This document shows positions 1-8,746 of a stretch of DNA of 64,000 nucleotides, piece by piece. Position numbers and translations under genes: made by a program. The DNA is from Kocuria flava (GTDB taxonomy: Bacteria; Actinomycetota; Actinomycetes; Actinomycetales; Micrococcaceae). Below the pieces are notes generated by a model. That model had not been told where the DNA came from, did not search any database, and saw nothing but the letters and a program-made list of their open reading frames with translations. Where the stretch lies: the NCBI RefSeq assembly GCF_001482365.1, contig NZ_CP013254.1, forward strand, positions 1,550,001 through 1,614,000. The letters are read 5' to 3'. Position 1 is the stretch's first letter. The number at the start of each line of letters is the position of its first letter.

Positions 1-637
1 CCGCGCCGGCGCGCCCCTGGGCCTGGAGGCCGCCCCGCACGCCCTGCAGGTCGAGGAGTTCGTGGAGAAGCCCGACGAGGAGACCGCCCGCGCCTACGTG
101 GCCGGCGGCGACTACACCTGGAACGCCGGGATGTTCGTGGCCCCCGCCGCCCTGCTGCTGGCCCACCTCCGGCGGAGCGAGCCCGAGCTGCACGCCGGGC
201 TCGCCGAGATCGCCGACGCGTGGGGCACCCTCGCCCAGGACGAGGTCGTGGACCGCGTCTGGCCGGGCCTGCCCAAGACCGCGATCGACTACGCCGTGGC
301 CGAGCCGGCCGCGGCCGCCGGGGACGTGGCGATGGTCCCGGCGACCTTCACGTGGGACGACGTCGGGGACTTCGCGGCCATCCACCGGCTGAACCGGGTG
401 GACCCGGCCGGGGACTCCGACGTCGCGGTGCTCGGGGAGAACACCCGGGTGCTCGCCGACGCGTCCTCCGGCGTCGTCGTCTCGGACACGGGCCGGCTGG
501 TCGCGCTGATCGGGGTCGAGGACATCGTCGTCGTCGACACGCCCGACGCCCTGCTGGTGACCACGCGCGAGCACGCCCAGCGGGTCAAGGACGCCGTGAA
601 CTCGCTCAAGCGCAGCGGCGACACCGACGTCCTCTGA
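1..637 (+). CDS. manC: Mannose-1-phosphate guanylyltransferase, C-terminal part (cut by window edge)
   Basis: The reading frame is already open at base 2 and stops at 635-637, so the N-terminal nucleotidyltransferase core lies outside the window. The visible part contains VEEFVEKPD followed by YTWNAGMFV, the typical sugar-binding signature of GDP-mannose pyrophosphorylases, and ends in a beta-helix-like tail. The family converts mannose-1-phosphate plus GTP to GDP-mannose, the donor for surface mannosylation and exopolysaccharide. It ends 50 bases before an independently transcribed amidohydrolase. The family is clear; the exact symbol (manC or manB) varies between actinobacterial annotations. 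Confidence 0.85.
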   Translation, partial: RAGAPLGLEAAPHALQVEEFVEKPDEETARAYVAGGDYTWNAGMFVAPAALLLAHLRRSEPELHAGLAEIADAWGTLAQDEVVDRVWPGLPKTAIDYAVAEPAAAAGDVAMVPATFTWDDVGDFAAIHRLNRVDPAGDSDVAVLGENTRVLADASSGVVVSDTGRLVALIGVEDIVVVDTPDALLVTTREHAQRVKDAVNSLKRSGDTDVL

Positions 638-675
638 GGCGCCCCGGCCCGCCCGGGAGCGCCCGCCGCCGGGAG

Positions 676-681
676 TATCCT
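676..681 (+). promoter_or_regulatory. -10 box TATCCT of leaderless amidohydrolase gene
   Basis: TATCCT is followed by six bases and then the ATG at 688. Transcription would begin at the start codon itself, and no Shine-Dalgarno sequence is present. Confidence 0.6.
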
Positions 682-687
682 GGGCAG

Positions 688-1935
688 ATGCCTGACGCGT
701 CCTCTTCCGCCCCCGCCACGGAGGCCGGCCTGCCCCCGGCCATCGGCCCGCTGCTCAAGCGGTACCTGCCGGAGCTCGTCGGCTTCCGGCGCGACCTGCA
801 CCGCCACCCGGAGCTGTCCTACCAGGAGTTCCGCACCACCGACCGGATCGTGGCGGCGCTGGAGGAGATGGGGCTGAGCCCGGTGCGGCTGGCGGACACG
901 GGCTGCTACGTGGACATCGGCCACGGGCCGATCGCCGTGGGCCTGCGCGCGGACATCGACGCCCTGCCCATCCAGGAGGCGACCGGGCTCGAGTACTCCT
1001 CCGTCAACGACGGCGTGGCCCACTCCTGCGGCCACGACATCCACACCACCGTGATGGTCGGCGTCGCCCGCGTGCTCGCCGACCTGCACCGCACCGCCCA
1101 CATCGCCGGGACGGTGCGCGTGGTCTTCCAGCCGGCGGAGGAGCAGCTGCCCGGCGGCGCCCTGGGCGTGCTCCGCCAGGGCGTGCTCGAGGGCGTGCCG
1201 CGGATGTTCGCCCTGCACTGCGAGCCGAAGGTGGACGTCGGGCGGGTGGGCACCCGCATCGGGGCCATCACCTCCGCCTCGGACACCGTGCGGATCGAGC
1301 TCTCCGGCCGCGGCGGGCACACCTCCCGCCCGCACCTGACCCAGGACCTCGTCTACGCGATGGCCCAGATCGCGGTGAACGTCCCCGCGGTGCTCTCCCG
1401 GCGCATCGACGTCCGCTCCGGGGTGGCGGTGGTCTGGGGGCAGATGCACGCCGGGGTGGCGCCCAACGCGATCCCCGCGACCGGGTTCATGTCCGGGACC
1501 CTGCGCTGCCTCGACGCCGACGCCTGGCACCGGGCCGGGGCGCTGCTGGACGAGGTCGTCCACCAGGTCGCGACCCCCTACGAGGTGGACGTCCAGCTCG
1601 AGCACGTGCGCGGGGTCCCGCCCGTGGTCAACGGCGAGACGGAGACGACGCTGCTGGAGAACGCCGCCCGCGCCGAGCTGGGCGAGGACGCCGTGGTGCT
1701 CGTGGACCAGTCCATGGGCGGGGAGGACTTCGCCTGGTTCCTGCAGGAGGTCCCCGGGGCCATGATGCGCCTGGGCACCCGCACCCGGGGCGGGCACACC
1801 TACGACCTGCACCAGTCGGACTACATCGCCGACGAGGCCGCGATCGGCTGCGGCGTGCAGGTGATGGCCTCCGCGGCCCTGCGGGGCATCCGCCTGCACG
1901 CCCGGGAGCAGGCGGAGGGGCCCGCCGTCCCCTGA
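688..1935 (+). CDS. M20D-family amidohydrolase (hippurate / IAA-amino acid hydrolase type)
   Basis: The 415-residue cytosolic metallohydrolase has the M20D metal-ligand pattern: FRRDLHRHPELS near the N-terminus, HSCGHDIH, QPAEEQLPGG, ALHCEP and a C-terminal MGGEDFAWF. The length matches family members of 390-430 residues that cleave N-acyl amino acids. The start at ATG 688 is chosen because it sits six bases after a TATCCT box; no alternative with a ribosome site is visible. In related actinobacteria this gene commonly precedes a BMP/ABC nucleoside transport cluster, as here. The exact substrate cannot be told from sequence. Confidence 0.88.
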   Translation: MPDASSSAPATEAGLPPAIGPLLKRYLPELVGFRRDLHRHPELSYQEFRTTDRIVAALEEMGLSPVRLADTGCYVDIGHGPIAVGLRADIDALPIQEATGLEYSSVNDGVAHSCGHDIHTTVMVGVARVLADLHRTAHIAGTVRVVFQPAEEQLPGGALGVLRQGVLEGVPRMFALHCEPKVDVGRVGTRIGAITSASDTVRIELSGRGGHTSRPHLTQDLVYAMAQIAVNVPAVLSRRIDVRSGVAVVWGQMHAGVAPNAIPATGFMSGTLRCLDADAWHRAGALLDEVVHQVATPYEVDVQLEHVRGVPPVVNGETETTLLENAARAELGEDAVVLVDQSMGGEDFAWFLQEVPGAMMRLGTRTRGGHTYDLHQSDYIADEAAIGCGVQVMASAALRGIRLHAREQAEGPAVP

Positions 1936-1971
1936 GGGCGTGGCGCGGATCACCGTCCTCCGGTCCGCGGG

Positions 1972-1977
1972 TACACT
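1972..1977 (+). promoter_or_regulatory. -10 box TACACT before the BMP lipoprotein gene
   Basis: TACACT lies 58 bases before the GTG start at 2036 and is followed by a Shine-Dalgarno (CTGGAG) next to the start. It is a plausible promoter for the BMP-cdd-deoA run. Confidence 0.5.
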
Positions 1978-2035
1978 GGCCCCGTGCCGCGCCCGCCGCG
2001 CCCACCACCGCCGCGCCGTGCCCCCTGGAGACGCT

Positions 2036-3175
2036 GTGACCCTTCCGCCCGGAGCCGTCCGACGCCTCCCCGCCGCCGTGCTGGGCCTCTCGGTGCTCGC
2101 GCTCGCCGGTTGCGGCCTCCCCCTCGCGGACGGCGGTGAGGTCCAGGAGCAGGCCGCCGGCTTCACCGGGTGCATCGTCTCGGACGAGGGCGGCTTCCAG
2201 GACCGGTCGTTCCACGAGAGCACCCGCTCCGGCCTGCAGGCCGCCCGTGCCTCCCTGGGCATCGAGGTCCGGGAGGCGGAGTCGCAGGTGGCCGCGGACC
2301 TCGAGCCCGGCCTCGTCGCCATGGTCCAGGCCGGGTGCGACGTGACCGTCGCGGCGGGACACCGTCTGGCCGCCGCGACCCGGACGGTCGCGGCGGCCGA
2401 GCCGAGCACGAGGTTCGTCGTCGTCGACGACGCGACGGTCGGGCTGCCCAACGTCAAGCCGCTCGTCTTCGACACGGCGGGGGCGGCGTTCCTCGCCGGC
2501 TACGTCGCCGCCGGCAGCACGCGCACCGGCACGGTCGCCGCCTACGGCGGCATGGACGTCGCGCCCGTGCGGGTGATCCTGGACGGCTTCGCCGACGGCA
2601 TCGCCCACTACAACGAGACCGAGGACGCGGAGGTCCGGCTGCTGGGCTGGGACAGGGACTCCCAGGAGGGCACCTTCGTCGGCGACTTCAGCGACACCTC
2701 CGGGGCCGCGACGATCACCCGGGGCTTCGTCGCGGACGGCGCCGACGTCGTCCTGCCGGTCGCCGGTGAGGCGGCCCTGGGAACGGTCGACGCGGTCGTG
2801 GAGGCCAACACCGGCGGCGACGAGGTCCGCTTCGTGTGGGTCGACGCCGACGGCCACAGGACCCTCGAGAAGGGAAAGGAGTACCAGCTGACCTCCGTGC
2901 TCAAGCAGCTGAGCATCTCCGTCCAGGACGCCGTCGAGTCGGCCGCCCGCGGCGAGTTCAGCAACGAGCCCTACGTCGGCACCCTCGAGAACGGCGGCGT
3001 GGGCATCGCCCCGTACCACGACCAGGAGGACGCCGTCGGCGAGGAGCTCGCCGACGCGGTCGAGCAGCTCGAGCAGGACGTCATCGACGGCACGGTCCCC
3101 GTCGCGTCCGAGAGCTCGCCCTCGCTCCGACCCGCCGCCCCGGCGGCGTCCGGCCGTCCCGGCACGAAGGAGTGA
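2036..3175 (+). CDS. BMP-family (Med/PnrA-like) substrate-binding lipoprotein
   Basis: The 379-residue protein starts at GTG 2036, eight bases after CTGGAG. It has a short charged N-terminus, a hydrophobic stretch and the lipobox LALAG-C, so it should be lipid-anchored outside the membrane. The mature part shows the basic-membrane-protein fold (GGFQDRSFHES, TRFVVVDD, AAFLAGYVAA), known to bind nucleosides for ABC importers. The directly following cdd and deoA support a nucleoside ligand. The usual ATPase and two permease genes are absent: cdd starts seven bases after the stop, so the transporter core must be elsewhere or lost. Confidence 0.85.
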   Translation: MTLPPGAVRRLPAAVLGLSVLALAGCGLPLADGGEVQEQAAGFTGCIVSDEGGFQDRSFHESTRSGLQAARASLGIEVREAESQVAADLEPGLVAMVQAGCDVTVAAGHRLAAATRTVAAAEPSTRFVVVDDATVGLPNVKPLVFDTAGAAFLAGYVAAGSTRTGTVAAYGGMDVAPVRVILDGFADGIAHYNETEDAEVRLLGWDRDSQEGTFVGDFSDTSGAATITRGFVADGADVVLPVAGEAALGTVDAVVEANTGGDEVRFVWVDADGHRTLEKGKEYQLTSVLKQLSISVQDAVESAARGEFSNEPYVGTLENGGVGIAPYHDQEDAVGEELADAVEQLEQDVIDGTVPVASESSPSLRPAAPAASGRPGTKE

Positions 3176-3182
3176 GCACCCC

Positions 3183-3626
3183 GTGAGCACGTCCCCCGAG
3201 GTCCCCGGAGGCACCGCCCCCGGCGAGGACGTCCCCGCCGCCGGCGCGGTCGACTGGGCGGGCCTGCGGGCCGCCGCCACTGCGGCCCTCGAGCACGCCT
3301 ACGTCCCCTACTCGCGGTTCCCGGTCGGGGCCGCGGCCCTGACCGAGGACGGCCGGACGGTGGCCGGGTGCAACGTGGAGAACGCCTCCTACGGGCTGAC
3401 CCTGTGCGCCGAGTGCTCCCTGGTCTCCGCGCTGCACATGGGCGGCGGGGGCCGGCTGACGGCCTTCGTGTGCGTCGACGGCCGGGGCGAGGTGCTCATG
3501 CCGTGCGGGCGCTGCCGGCAGCTGCTGCACGAGCACCGCGCCCCCGGCATGGTGCTGCTGACCGTCTCCGGCGTGCGCACCATGGCCGAGGTGCTGCCCG
3601 ACGCCTTCGGCCCCGAGAACCTCTGA
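3183..3626 (+). CDS. cdd: Cytidine deaminase
   Basis: The 147-residue cytosolic enzyme deaminates cytidine and deoxycytidine to uridine and deoxyuridine in pyrimidine salvage. The zinc and catalytic residues are visible: C75-A-E77 in LCAECSLV and C108/C111 in PCGRCRQ. CNVENASYG gives the substrate-binding region. It starts at GTG 3183, seven bases after the BMP stop, with an AGGAG-like site inside the preceding gene, so translation is probably coupled. The first 25 residues are a low-complexity extension compared with the usual 130-residue enzyme. Confidence 0.93.
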   Translation: MSTSPEVPGGTAPGEDVPAAGAVDWAGLRAAATAALEHAYVPYSRFPVGAAALTEDGRTVAGCNVENASYGLTLCAECSLVSALHMGGGGRLTAFVCVDGRGEVLMPCGRCRQLLHEHRAPGMVLLTVSGVRTMAEVLPDAFGPENL

Positions 3627-3649
3627 CCCCTCCCGGAAGGACCCGTACC

Positions 3650-4957
3650 GTGACCGAGCCGTTCGACGCCGTCGACGTCATCCGCACCAAGCGCGACGGC
3701 GGGAGCCTCTCGCCCGCCCAGATCGACTGGGTCGTGGACGCCTACACCCGCGGCGCCGTGGCCGAGGAGCAGATGAGCGCCCTGGCCATGGCGGTGTTCC
3801 TGCGCGGGATGGACCGCGCCGAGATCTCCCGGTGGACGCACGCGATGATCGCCTCCGGGGAGCGGCTGGACTTCTCCCCGCTCGTGGCCTCGGGGGCCCG
3901 CCGGGCGACCGCCGACAAGCACTCCACCGGCGGGGTGGGGGACAAGATCACCCTGCCCCTGGCCCCGCTGGTCGCGGTCTTCGGGGTGGCCGTCCCGCAG
4001 CTGTCCGGCCGGGGCCTCGGCCACACCGGCGGCACGCTCGACAAGCTCGAGGCGGTGCCCGGGTGGCGGGCGGCGCTGTCCAACGACGAGATGCTCGCGC
4101 AGCTGCGCGAGGTCGGCGCCGTGATCTGCGCGGCCGGCTCCGGGCTGGCCCCGGCCGACAAGAAGCTCTACGCCCTGCGCGACGTCACCGGCACGGTCGA
4201 GTCGATCCCGCTGATCGCGTCCTCGATCATGTCCAAGAAGATCGCCGAGGGCACCCAGGCCCTCGTGCTCGACGTCAAGGTCGGCTCCGGGGCCTTCATG
4301 AAGGACCTCGGCTCCGCCCGCCAGCTCGCCCGCACCATGGTCGACCTCGGCACCGACGCCGGGGTGCGCACCACCGCGCTGCTCACCGACATGTCCACGC
4401 CGCTGGGCCTGGCCGTCGGCAACGCCGTGGAGGTCGAGGAGTCCGTCGAGGTCCTGGCCGGCGGCGGCCCGGCCGACGTCGTCGAGCTCACCGTGGCGCT
4501 GGCCGAGGAGATGCTCGCCGCCTCCGGGGTCCCGGGCGCGGACCCCGCCGCGGCGCTGCGCGACGGCCGGGCCATGGACGTGTGGCGGGCGATGCTGCGC
4601 GCCCAGGGCGGGGACCCCGACGCCCCGCTGCCGCGGGCCCGCGAGACCGAGACGGTCACCGCCGCCGAGGACGGGGTGCTCACCGGCCTCGACGCCTACC
4701 GGGTCGGGGTCGCGGCCTGGCGCCTGGGCGCGGGGCGGGCCCGCAAGGAGGACGCCGTGCAGGCCGGGGCCGGCGTGGTCCTGCACGCCAAGCCGGGGGA
4801 CGCCGTCCGCGCCGGGCAGCCGCTGCTGAGCCTGCGCACCGACACCCCCGAGCGCTTCGCCCGGGCCCGCGAGGCCCTCGAGGGCGCCGTCGTGATCGAG
4901 CCCGCCGCCCCCGCCGGGGCCGCCCGGAGGTCGGTGGTGCTCGAGACCGTGCGCTGA
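3650..4957 (+). CDS. deoA: Thymidine phosphorylase
   Basis: The 435-residue enzyme phosphorolyses thymidine (or other pyrimidine nucleosides) to base plus (deoxy)ribose-1-phosphate. It shows DKHSTGGVGDKITLPLAP, the family signature, LSGRGLGHTGGTLDKLE, DKKLYALRDVTGTVES and DVKVGSGAFM. A C-terminal pyrimidine-phosphorylase domain with DAVQAGAGV and HAKPGDAV closes it. GTG 3650 is preceded by GGAAGGA. It is 23 bases from cdd and probably in the same transcript. Length and motifs are fully normal. Confidence 0.95.
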   Translation: MTEPFDAVDVIRTKRDGGSLSPAQIDWVVDAYTRGAVAEEQMSALAMAVFLRGMDRAEISRWTHAMIASGERLDFSPLVASGARRATADKHSTGGVGDKITLPLAPLVAVFGVAVPQLSGRGLGHTGGTLDKLEAVPGWRAALSNDEMLAQLREVGAVICAAGSGLAPADKKLYALRDVTGTVESIPLIASSIMSKKIAEGTQALVLDVKVGSGAFMKDLGSARQLARTMVDLGTDAGVRTTALLTDMSTPLGLAVGNAVEVEESVEVLAGGGPADVVELTVALAEEMLAASGVPGADPAAALRDGRAMDVWRAMLRAQGGDPDAPLPRARETETVTAAEDGVLTGLDAYRVGVAAWRLGAGRARKEDAVQAGAGVVLHAKPGDAVRAGQPLLSLRTDTPERFARAREALEGAVVIEPAAPAGAARRSVVLETVR

Positions 4958-4973
4958 GCCGGGGCGCCGGGAA

Positions 4974-4990
4974 CGCGCCCCGGGGGCGCG
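4974..4990 (+). terminator. GC hairpin after deoA
   Basis: A seven-base stem (CGCGCCC / GGGCGCG) with a three-base loop follows the deoA stop by 16 bases. There is no U tract, as is usual in such GC-rich genomes. It directly precedes the next promoter box. Confidence 0.45.
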
Positions 4991-4992
4991 CC

Positions 4993-4998
4993 TATACT
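4993..4998 (+). promoter_or_regulatory. -10 box TATACT before the 5122 gene
   Basis: TATACT is one of the best -10 matches in the window. It lies 123 bases before the GTG at 5122, leaving a long purine/C-rich leader with many GA repeats. Confidence 0.55.
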
Positions 4999-5121
4999 GC
5001 GGGAGAGCCGCGCGGGCACCGCACCGCGCGCACGAGACGCGAGAACGAGACACGACACCAGCACCGTCACGAGCGGCGAGCGAGAACCGAGGGCGCACAC
5101 GCGCCCGGAAGGGTGGGTCCA

Positions 5122-6729
5122 GTGGGTCTGCGAGGCATTTTCCGGAAGAGCACGGGCGAGGACGCGCCGCGGGGCCCCGAGCAGCCGCACCCCGGGACCC
5201 CGCCCGGCGCCCCGGCCGGCGACGAGCACCCGCCCGCCGACCGGGAGGGCCCGCGGCCCCTGCCCGCCGGGAGCCCCCTCGCCACGCTCGTCGAGCGGCT
5301 CACCGCCCGCGGCGCCGAGCACGCCGTGCTGACCCTGGACCAGCGCGGCAGCACCATGACCCAGCAGACCGAGCAGTCCTCCGAGGGCTCCGCCCCCGCC
5401 GTGGAGTCGGGCACGGTCGACCACGACTCCCCGCTCTTCGACCCCGTCGCCGACCTCTACAGCGAGGCGATGGCCGGCCCGCGGGGGGCCTGGCAGCGGG
5501 CCCGGATCGAGGTCGGCCCCGAGCACGAGGGCGTGCGGCCCGTGACGGTCGCCTACGGCTGGCCCGACGGCGGCGAGAGCGTCGAGACCTGGGAGTCCGG
5601 CCGGCGCACCGAGGACGCGCGACCCGACGGGGAGCCCGCCGGTGACGCGGACGACGAGCGCCCGGAGGCCGGACCGTCCGGCGACCGCCCGGACGCCTCC
5701 GGGACGGCCGCGGGCCCCGGCGCCGAGGAGCAGCGGGCGCAGCCGGGCGACGGCACCGCCGGCACCGCGGGCGGGACCACCGGGACCGCGCCGCGGCCGG
5801 GCGCCCCCGTGCTCGAGGAGGTCGAGCAGCCCGGTGCGGCGTCCACCGGCGCGGGGCCCACCGGCGCGGGCTCGACGGCCGCCGGGCTCGGCGCCGCAGC
5901 GCTCGCCGGCCGGTCCGAGGAGCCCGGCACCGCCGCCGGTGAGCAGGCCGGCGGCGCACCGGGCCCGGACCGGCAGGCCGCGGACGAGCGGGCCGGGGAC
6001 GAGCGGGTCCCGGACGAGCACGCCGGGGACGAGCGGGCCGGCGTCCCCGCCCCGGCGGACGCCCACGGCGTGCCCGACCACGTCGACCACGAGGAGTGGC
6101 ACGAGGACGACGAGCCGGCCGCCCCCACGGGCCACCGCGCGGCCGCCGGCGCCGCCGGCGAGGGGAGCGGGGCCTCGGCCCCCGGCACGGCCTCCCGCAC
6201 CGACGTGCCCCCGTCCTACCGCGCCCACGAGGCCGCCGACGAGCGCCCGGCCCAGGACCGCCTGGCCCAGGGGAACCTGGTGCTCGCGGAGGCCGACGTG
6301 CTCCGCCGCCTCGCCGACGCCCAGCGCCGGCTCTTCGGCGAGGACGGCACCGCGATGGACGTCTCCACGGTGCTCGTGCGGGTCCGGGCCCTGGGCACGT
6401 ACTACGACGCGCTGACCCACGTGCGCAAGAACGGGTTCTGGGACCAGCGGCGCACCTTCGACCTCGTCCCGGAGGAGCTGCTGCACGTGCAGGAGCTCAA
6501 GGACGAGTCCTACGTGGAGGGCGCGGGCTCCCCGCTCGCCATGATGTTCCGCTTCCGGCCCGGCATCCCCCCGGAGGTCTCCTTCGACTACGGCGACGAG
6601 GAGGCCTTCGTGCGCTACGAGCAGCGCCTGCCCGCCCAGAACTACCTCGAGGAGCTGCGGATGTACCCGCGCACCGGCGCGAACATCCCGCAGCACATGA
6701 ACGAGGCCCTGCAGGACTGGACCTACTGA
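5122..6729 (+). CDS. Unrecognised protein with long acidic low-complexity middle and conserved-looking C-terminal domain
   Basis: The 535-residue protein begins at GTG 5122 after GGAAGGGTGGG; an internal ATG at 5356 is a possible alternative. Residues 1-175 carry a short globular part (LATLVERLTARGAEHAVLTLDQRGSTMTQ...). About residues 180-390 are disordered, rich in Ala, Gly, Pro, Glu and Asp, with repeats of the type DERAGDER. The last 145 residues look folded (RRLFGEDGTAMD, TYYDALTHVRKNGFWD, FDLVPEELLHVQ, SFDYGDEEAFVRYEQ). The end faintly resembles YezG/DUF600-type immunity folds, but this is a guess. It is followed seven bases later by add. No function is assigned. Confidence 0.75.
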   Translation: MGLRGIFRKSTGEDAPRGPEQPHPGTPPGAPAGDEHPPADREGPRPLPAGSPLATLVERLTARGAEHAVLTLDQRGSTMTQQTEQSSEGSAPAVESGTVDHDSPLFDPVADLYSEAMAGPRGAWQRARIEVGPEHEGVRPVTVAYGWPDGGESVETWESGRRTEDARPDGEPAGDADDERPEAGPSGDRPDASGTAAGPGAEEQRAQPGDGTAGTAGGTTGTAPRPGAPVLEEVEQPGAASTGAGPTGAGSTAAGLGAAALAGRSEEPGTAAGEQAGGAPGPDRQAADERAGDERVPDEHAGDERAGVPAPADAHGVPDHVDHEEWHEDDEPAAPTGHRAAAGAAGEGSGASAPGTASRTDVPPSYRAHEAADERPAQDRLAQGNLVLAEADVLRRLADAQRRLFGEDGTAMDVSTVLVRVRALGTYYDALTHVRKNGFWDQRRTFDLVPEELLHVQELKDESYVEGAGSPLAMMFRFRPGIPPEVSFDYGDEEAFVRYEQRLPAQNYLEELRMYPRTGANIPQHMNEALQDWTY

Positions 6730-6736
6730 GCCGGCC

Positions 6737-7864
6737 ATGACGACCTCCGCCGCCGAGCTGCGGCCCGACCGGGTGCCCGACGGCATCCTGCGGGACCTGC
6801 CCAAGATCTGCCTGCACGACCACCTCGACGGCGCGCTGCGACCGGCCACCGTGGTGGAGCTCGCCGACGCCGCGGGCCACCGCCTGCCCGTGACCGACCC
6901 GGCCGGCCTGGGCCGCTGGATGCGCCGCAGCGCCGGGTCGGGCTCGCTCGTGCGCTACCTGGAGACCTTCGAGCACACGGTGGCCGTGCTGCAGACCCCC
7001 GAGGCGCTCGTGCGCTGCGCGCGGGAGTACGTGGAGGACCTCGTGGCCGACGGCGTCGTCCACGCCGAGGTCCGCTGGGCGCCCGAGCAGCACACCCGCG
7101 GCGGGCTGTCGATGGTCGAGGCCGTCGAGGCCGTGCGCCTCGGCCTGTCCGAGGGCGTGCTCGCGGCCGAGGACGCCGGGCACCTCGTGTCCGTCACCCA
7201 GATCCTGTGCGCGATGCGCCACGGCGACCGCTCCCTGGAGGTCGCCCGCCTCGTGGTGGCCGACCGCGACCGCGGGGTCGTGGCCTTCGACCTCGCCGGG
7301 CCCGAGGACGGCTTCCCGCCGGCGCGCCACCGCGAGGCGCTCGAGCTGCTGGCCGACGAGCTCGTGCCCGTCACCCTGCACGCCGGGGAGGCCGCCGGCA
7401 TCACCTCGATCCGCGACGCGCTGGCCACCGGGCGGGCGCTGCGCCTGGGCCACGGCGTGCGCATCGCCGAGGACATCGACATCGACCAGGAGGACGGGGT
7501 GGCCGTGGTCGACCTGGGCCGCACCGCGGGCTGGGTCCGCGACCGCGGGATCGCCCTCGAGATCTGCCCCACCTCCAACCTCCAGACCGGGGCCGTGGCC
7601 GCGTGGGGCACTTCGCCCGACCGGCACCCGGTGGACATGCTCTACCGCACCGGCTTCAACGTCACCGTCTCCCCGGACAACCGTCTGATGAGCGGCACCA
7701 CCGTCACCGGGGAGCTGTCCCTGCTCGTGGAGCACTTCGGCTACGGCCTCGAGGACCTCGAGCGCCTCCAGCGCAACGCCGCCTCCGCCGCGTTCCTGCC
7801 CCTCGAGGACCGGGACGTGCTCGACGAGCTGATCACCGAGGGCTTCGAGGGGCTGGGCGCATGA
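6737..7864 (+). CDS. add: Adenosine deaminase
   Basis: The 375-residue zinc enzyme converts adenosine to inosine. LHDHLDGALRP supplies the first metal-binding HxH motif, VTLHAGEAAG the catalytic Glu region, LGHGVRI another zinc-site histidine and VSPDNRLMSG the final Asp. Together these are diagnostic of adenosine/adenine deaminases. It starts at ATG 6737 and overlaps mazG by four bases (ATGA), so the two are translationally coupled. It completes the nucleoside salvage set begun by cdd and deoA. Confidence 0.95.
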   Translation: MTTSAAELRPDRVPDGILRDLPKICLHDHLDGALRPATVVELADAAGHRLPVTDPAGLGRWMRRSAGSGSLVRYLETFEHTVAVLQTPEALVRCAREYVEDLVADGVVHAEVRWAPEQHTRGGLSMVEAVEAVRLGLSEGVLAAEDAGHLVSVTQILCAMRHGDRSLEVARLVVADRDRGVVAFDLAGPEDGFPPARHREALELLADELVPVTLHAGEAAGITSIRDALATGRALRLGHGVRIAEDIDIDQEDGVAVVDLGRTAGWVRDRGIALEICPTSNLQTGAVAAWGTSPDRHPVDMLYRTGFNVTVSPDNRLMSGTTVTGELSLLVEHFGYGLEDLERLQRNAASAAFLPLEDRDVLDELITEGFEGLGA

Positions 7865-8604
7865 GCCAGGGACACGGCACGGACGGGCCCGGCGGCACCG
7901 GGGCGGGCGCCCTGGGCGTGCCCGGGCACACCGGTCAGCGCTTCGCCGAGCTCGTGGCCGTCATGGACCGGCTGCGCTCCCCGGGCGGGTGCGCGTGGGA
8001 CGGCCAGCAGACCCACGAGTCCCTCGTGCGCTACCTCGTGGAGGAGGCCTATGAGGTGGTCGAGGCGATCGAGGCGGAGGGCGGGCCCGCCGCCCACGCC
8101 GAGCTGCTCGTCGAGGAGCTCGGGGACGTCCTGCTGCAGGTCGTCTTCCACGCCCGGGTCGCCCAGGAGCGGCCCCGGGCCGAGGGCGGCTTCGACGTCG
8201 CCGACGTCCTCGAGGCGCTCACCGCCAAGCTCGTGCGCCGCCACCCCCACGTGTTCGGCCCCGGCGCCGCCGGGGACGCGGCCGGGGAGCACACCCCCGA
8301 CCAGCTCCACGCCCGCTGGGAGGAGCTGAAGACCGCGGAGAAGCCCGAGCGCACCGGCCCCTTCGACGGCATCCCGCCCCACCTGCCCGGCCTCGCGCTC
8401 GCCGAGAAGGCCCTCGCCCGGGCCCGCAAGCACGGCCTGGAGCCCCCGGCCCCGGCCGGGGACCCCGCGGCCCCGGGGGCCGAGGAGGAGCTCGGCCGGA
8501 CCCTGTTCGCCCTGGTCCGCGACGCTTCCGCCCGCGGCCTGGACGCCGAGCGGGCCCTGCGCGCCGCCGTGCGCGAGTACGTCCGCGCGCACGAGCAGGG
8601 CTGA
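7861..8604 (+). CDS. mazG: MazG nucleoside triphosphate pyrophosphohydrolase
   Basis: The 247-residue house-cleaning enzyme hydrolyses non-canonical or excess NTPs to NMP plus PPi. CAWDGQQTHESLVRYLVEEAYEVVEAI and ELLVEELGDVLLQVVFHARVA contain the EExxE/ExxD metal-binding helices of the all-alpha NTP-PPase fold. KLVRRHPHVFG and WEELKTAEKPERTG are typical of the bacterial MazG family. ATG 7861 overlaps the add stop. Bacterial MazG is often directly upstream of enolase in actinobacteria, as here. Confidence 0.93.
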   Translation: MSQGHGTDGPGGTGAGALGVPGHTGQRFAELVAVMDRLRSPGGCAWDGQQTHESLVRYLVEEAYEVVEAIEAEGGPAAHAELLVEELGDVLLQVVFHARVAQERPRAEGGFDVADVLEALTAKLVRRHPHVFGPGAAGDAAGEHTPDQLHARWEELKTAEKPERTGPFDGIPPHLPGLALAEKALARARKHGLEPPAPAGDPAAPGAEEELGRTLFALVRDASARGLDAERALRAAVREYVRAHEQG

Positions 8605-8661
8605 ACCGCCCCGCACCGTCACGCGGCGCCGCCCGGTCGCGGCCCCCGCCCCCGGACTCGG

Positions 8662-8667
8662 TAGGCT
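8662..8667 (+). promoter_or_regulatory. -10 box TAGGCT before eno
   Basis: TAGGCT lies 85 bases before the eno ATG, giving a leader of about 78 bases with an AGGAGC ribosome site near its end. Confidence 0.5.
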
Positions 8668-8746
8668 GGGACCCGCGCGGCCCGGACCACGTCCGCCCGG
8701 CCCCGCGGTCCGGTGACCACCCACCCCTCGACGTCAGGAGCTATCC

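Noticed and set aside
289..2475. Long open frame on the minus strand opposite the amidohydrolase and BMP genes
   Set aside because: It is antisense to two clearly recognisable genes. Its translation is rich in Arg, Gly and His without motifs, as expected for third-position GC bias in a 75% GC genome. Many similar long antisense frames in the window were dropped for the same reason.
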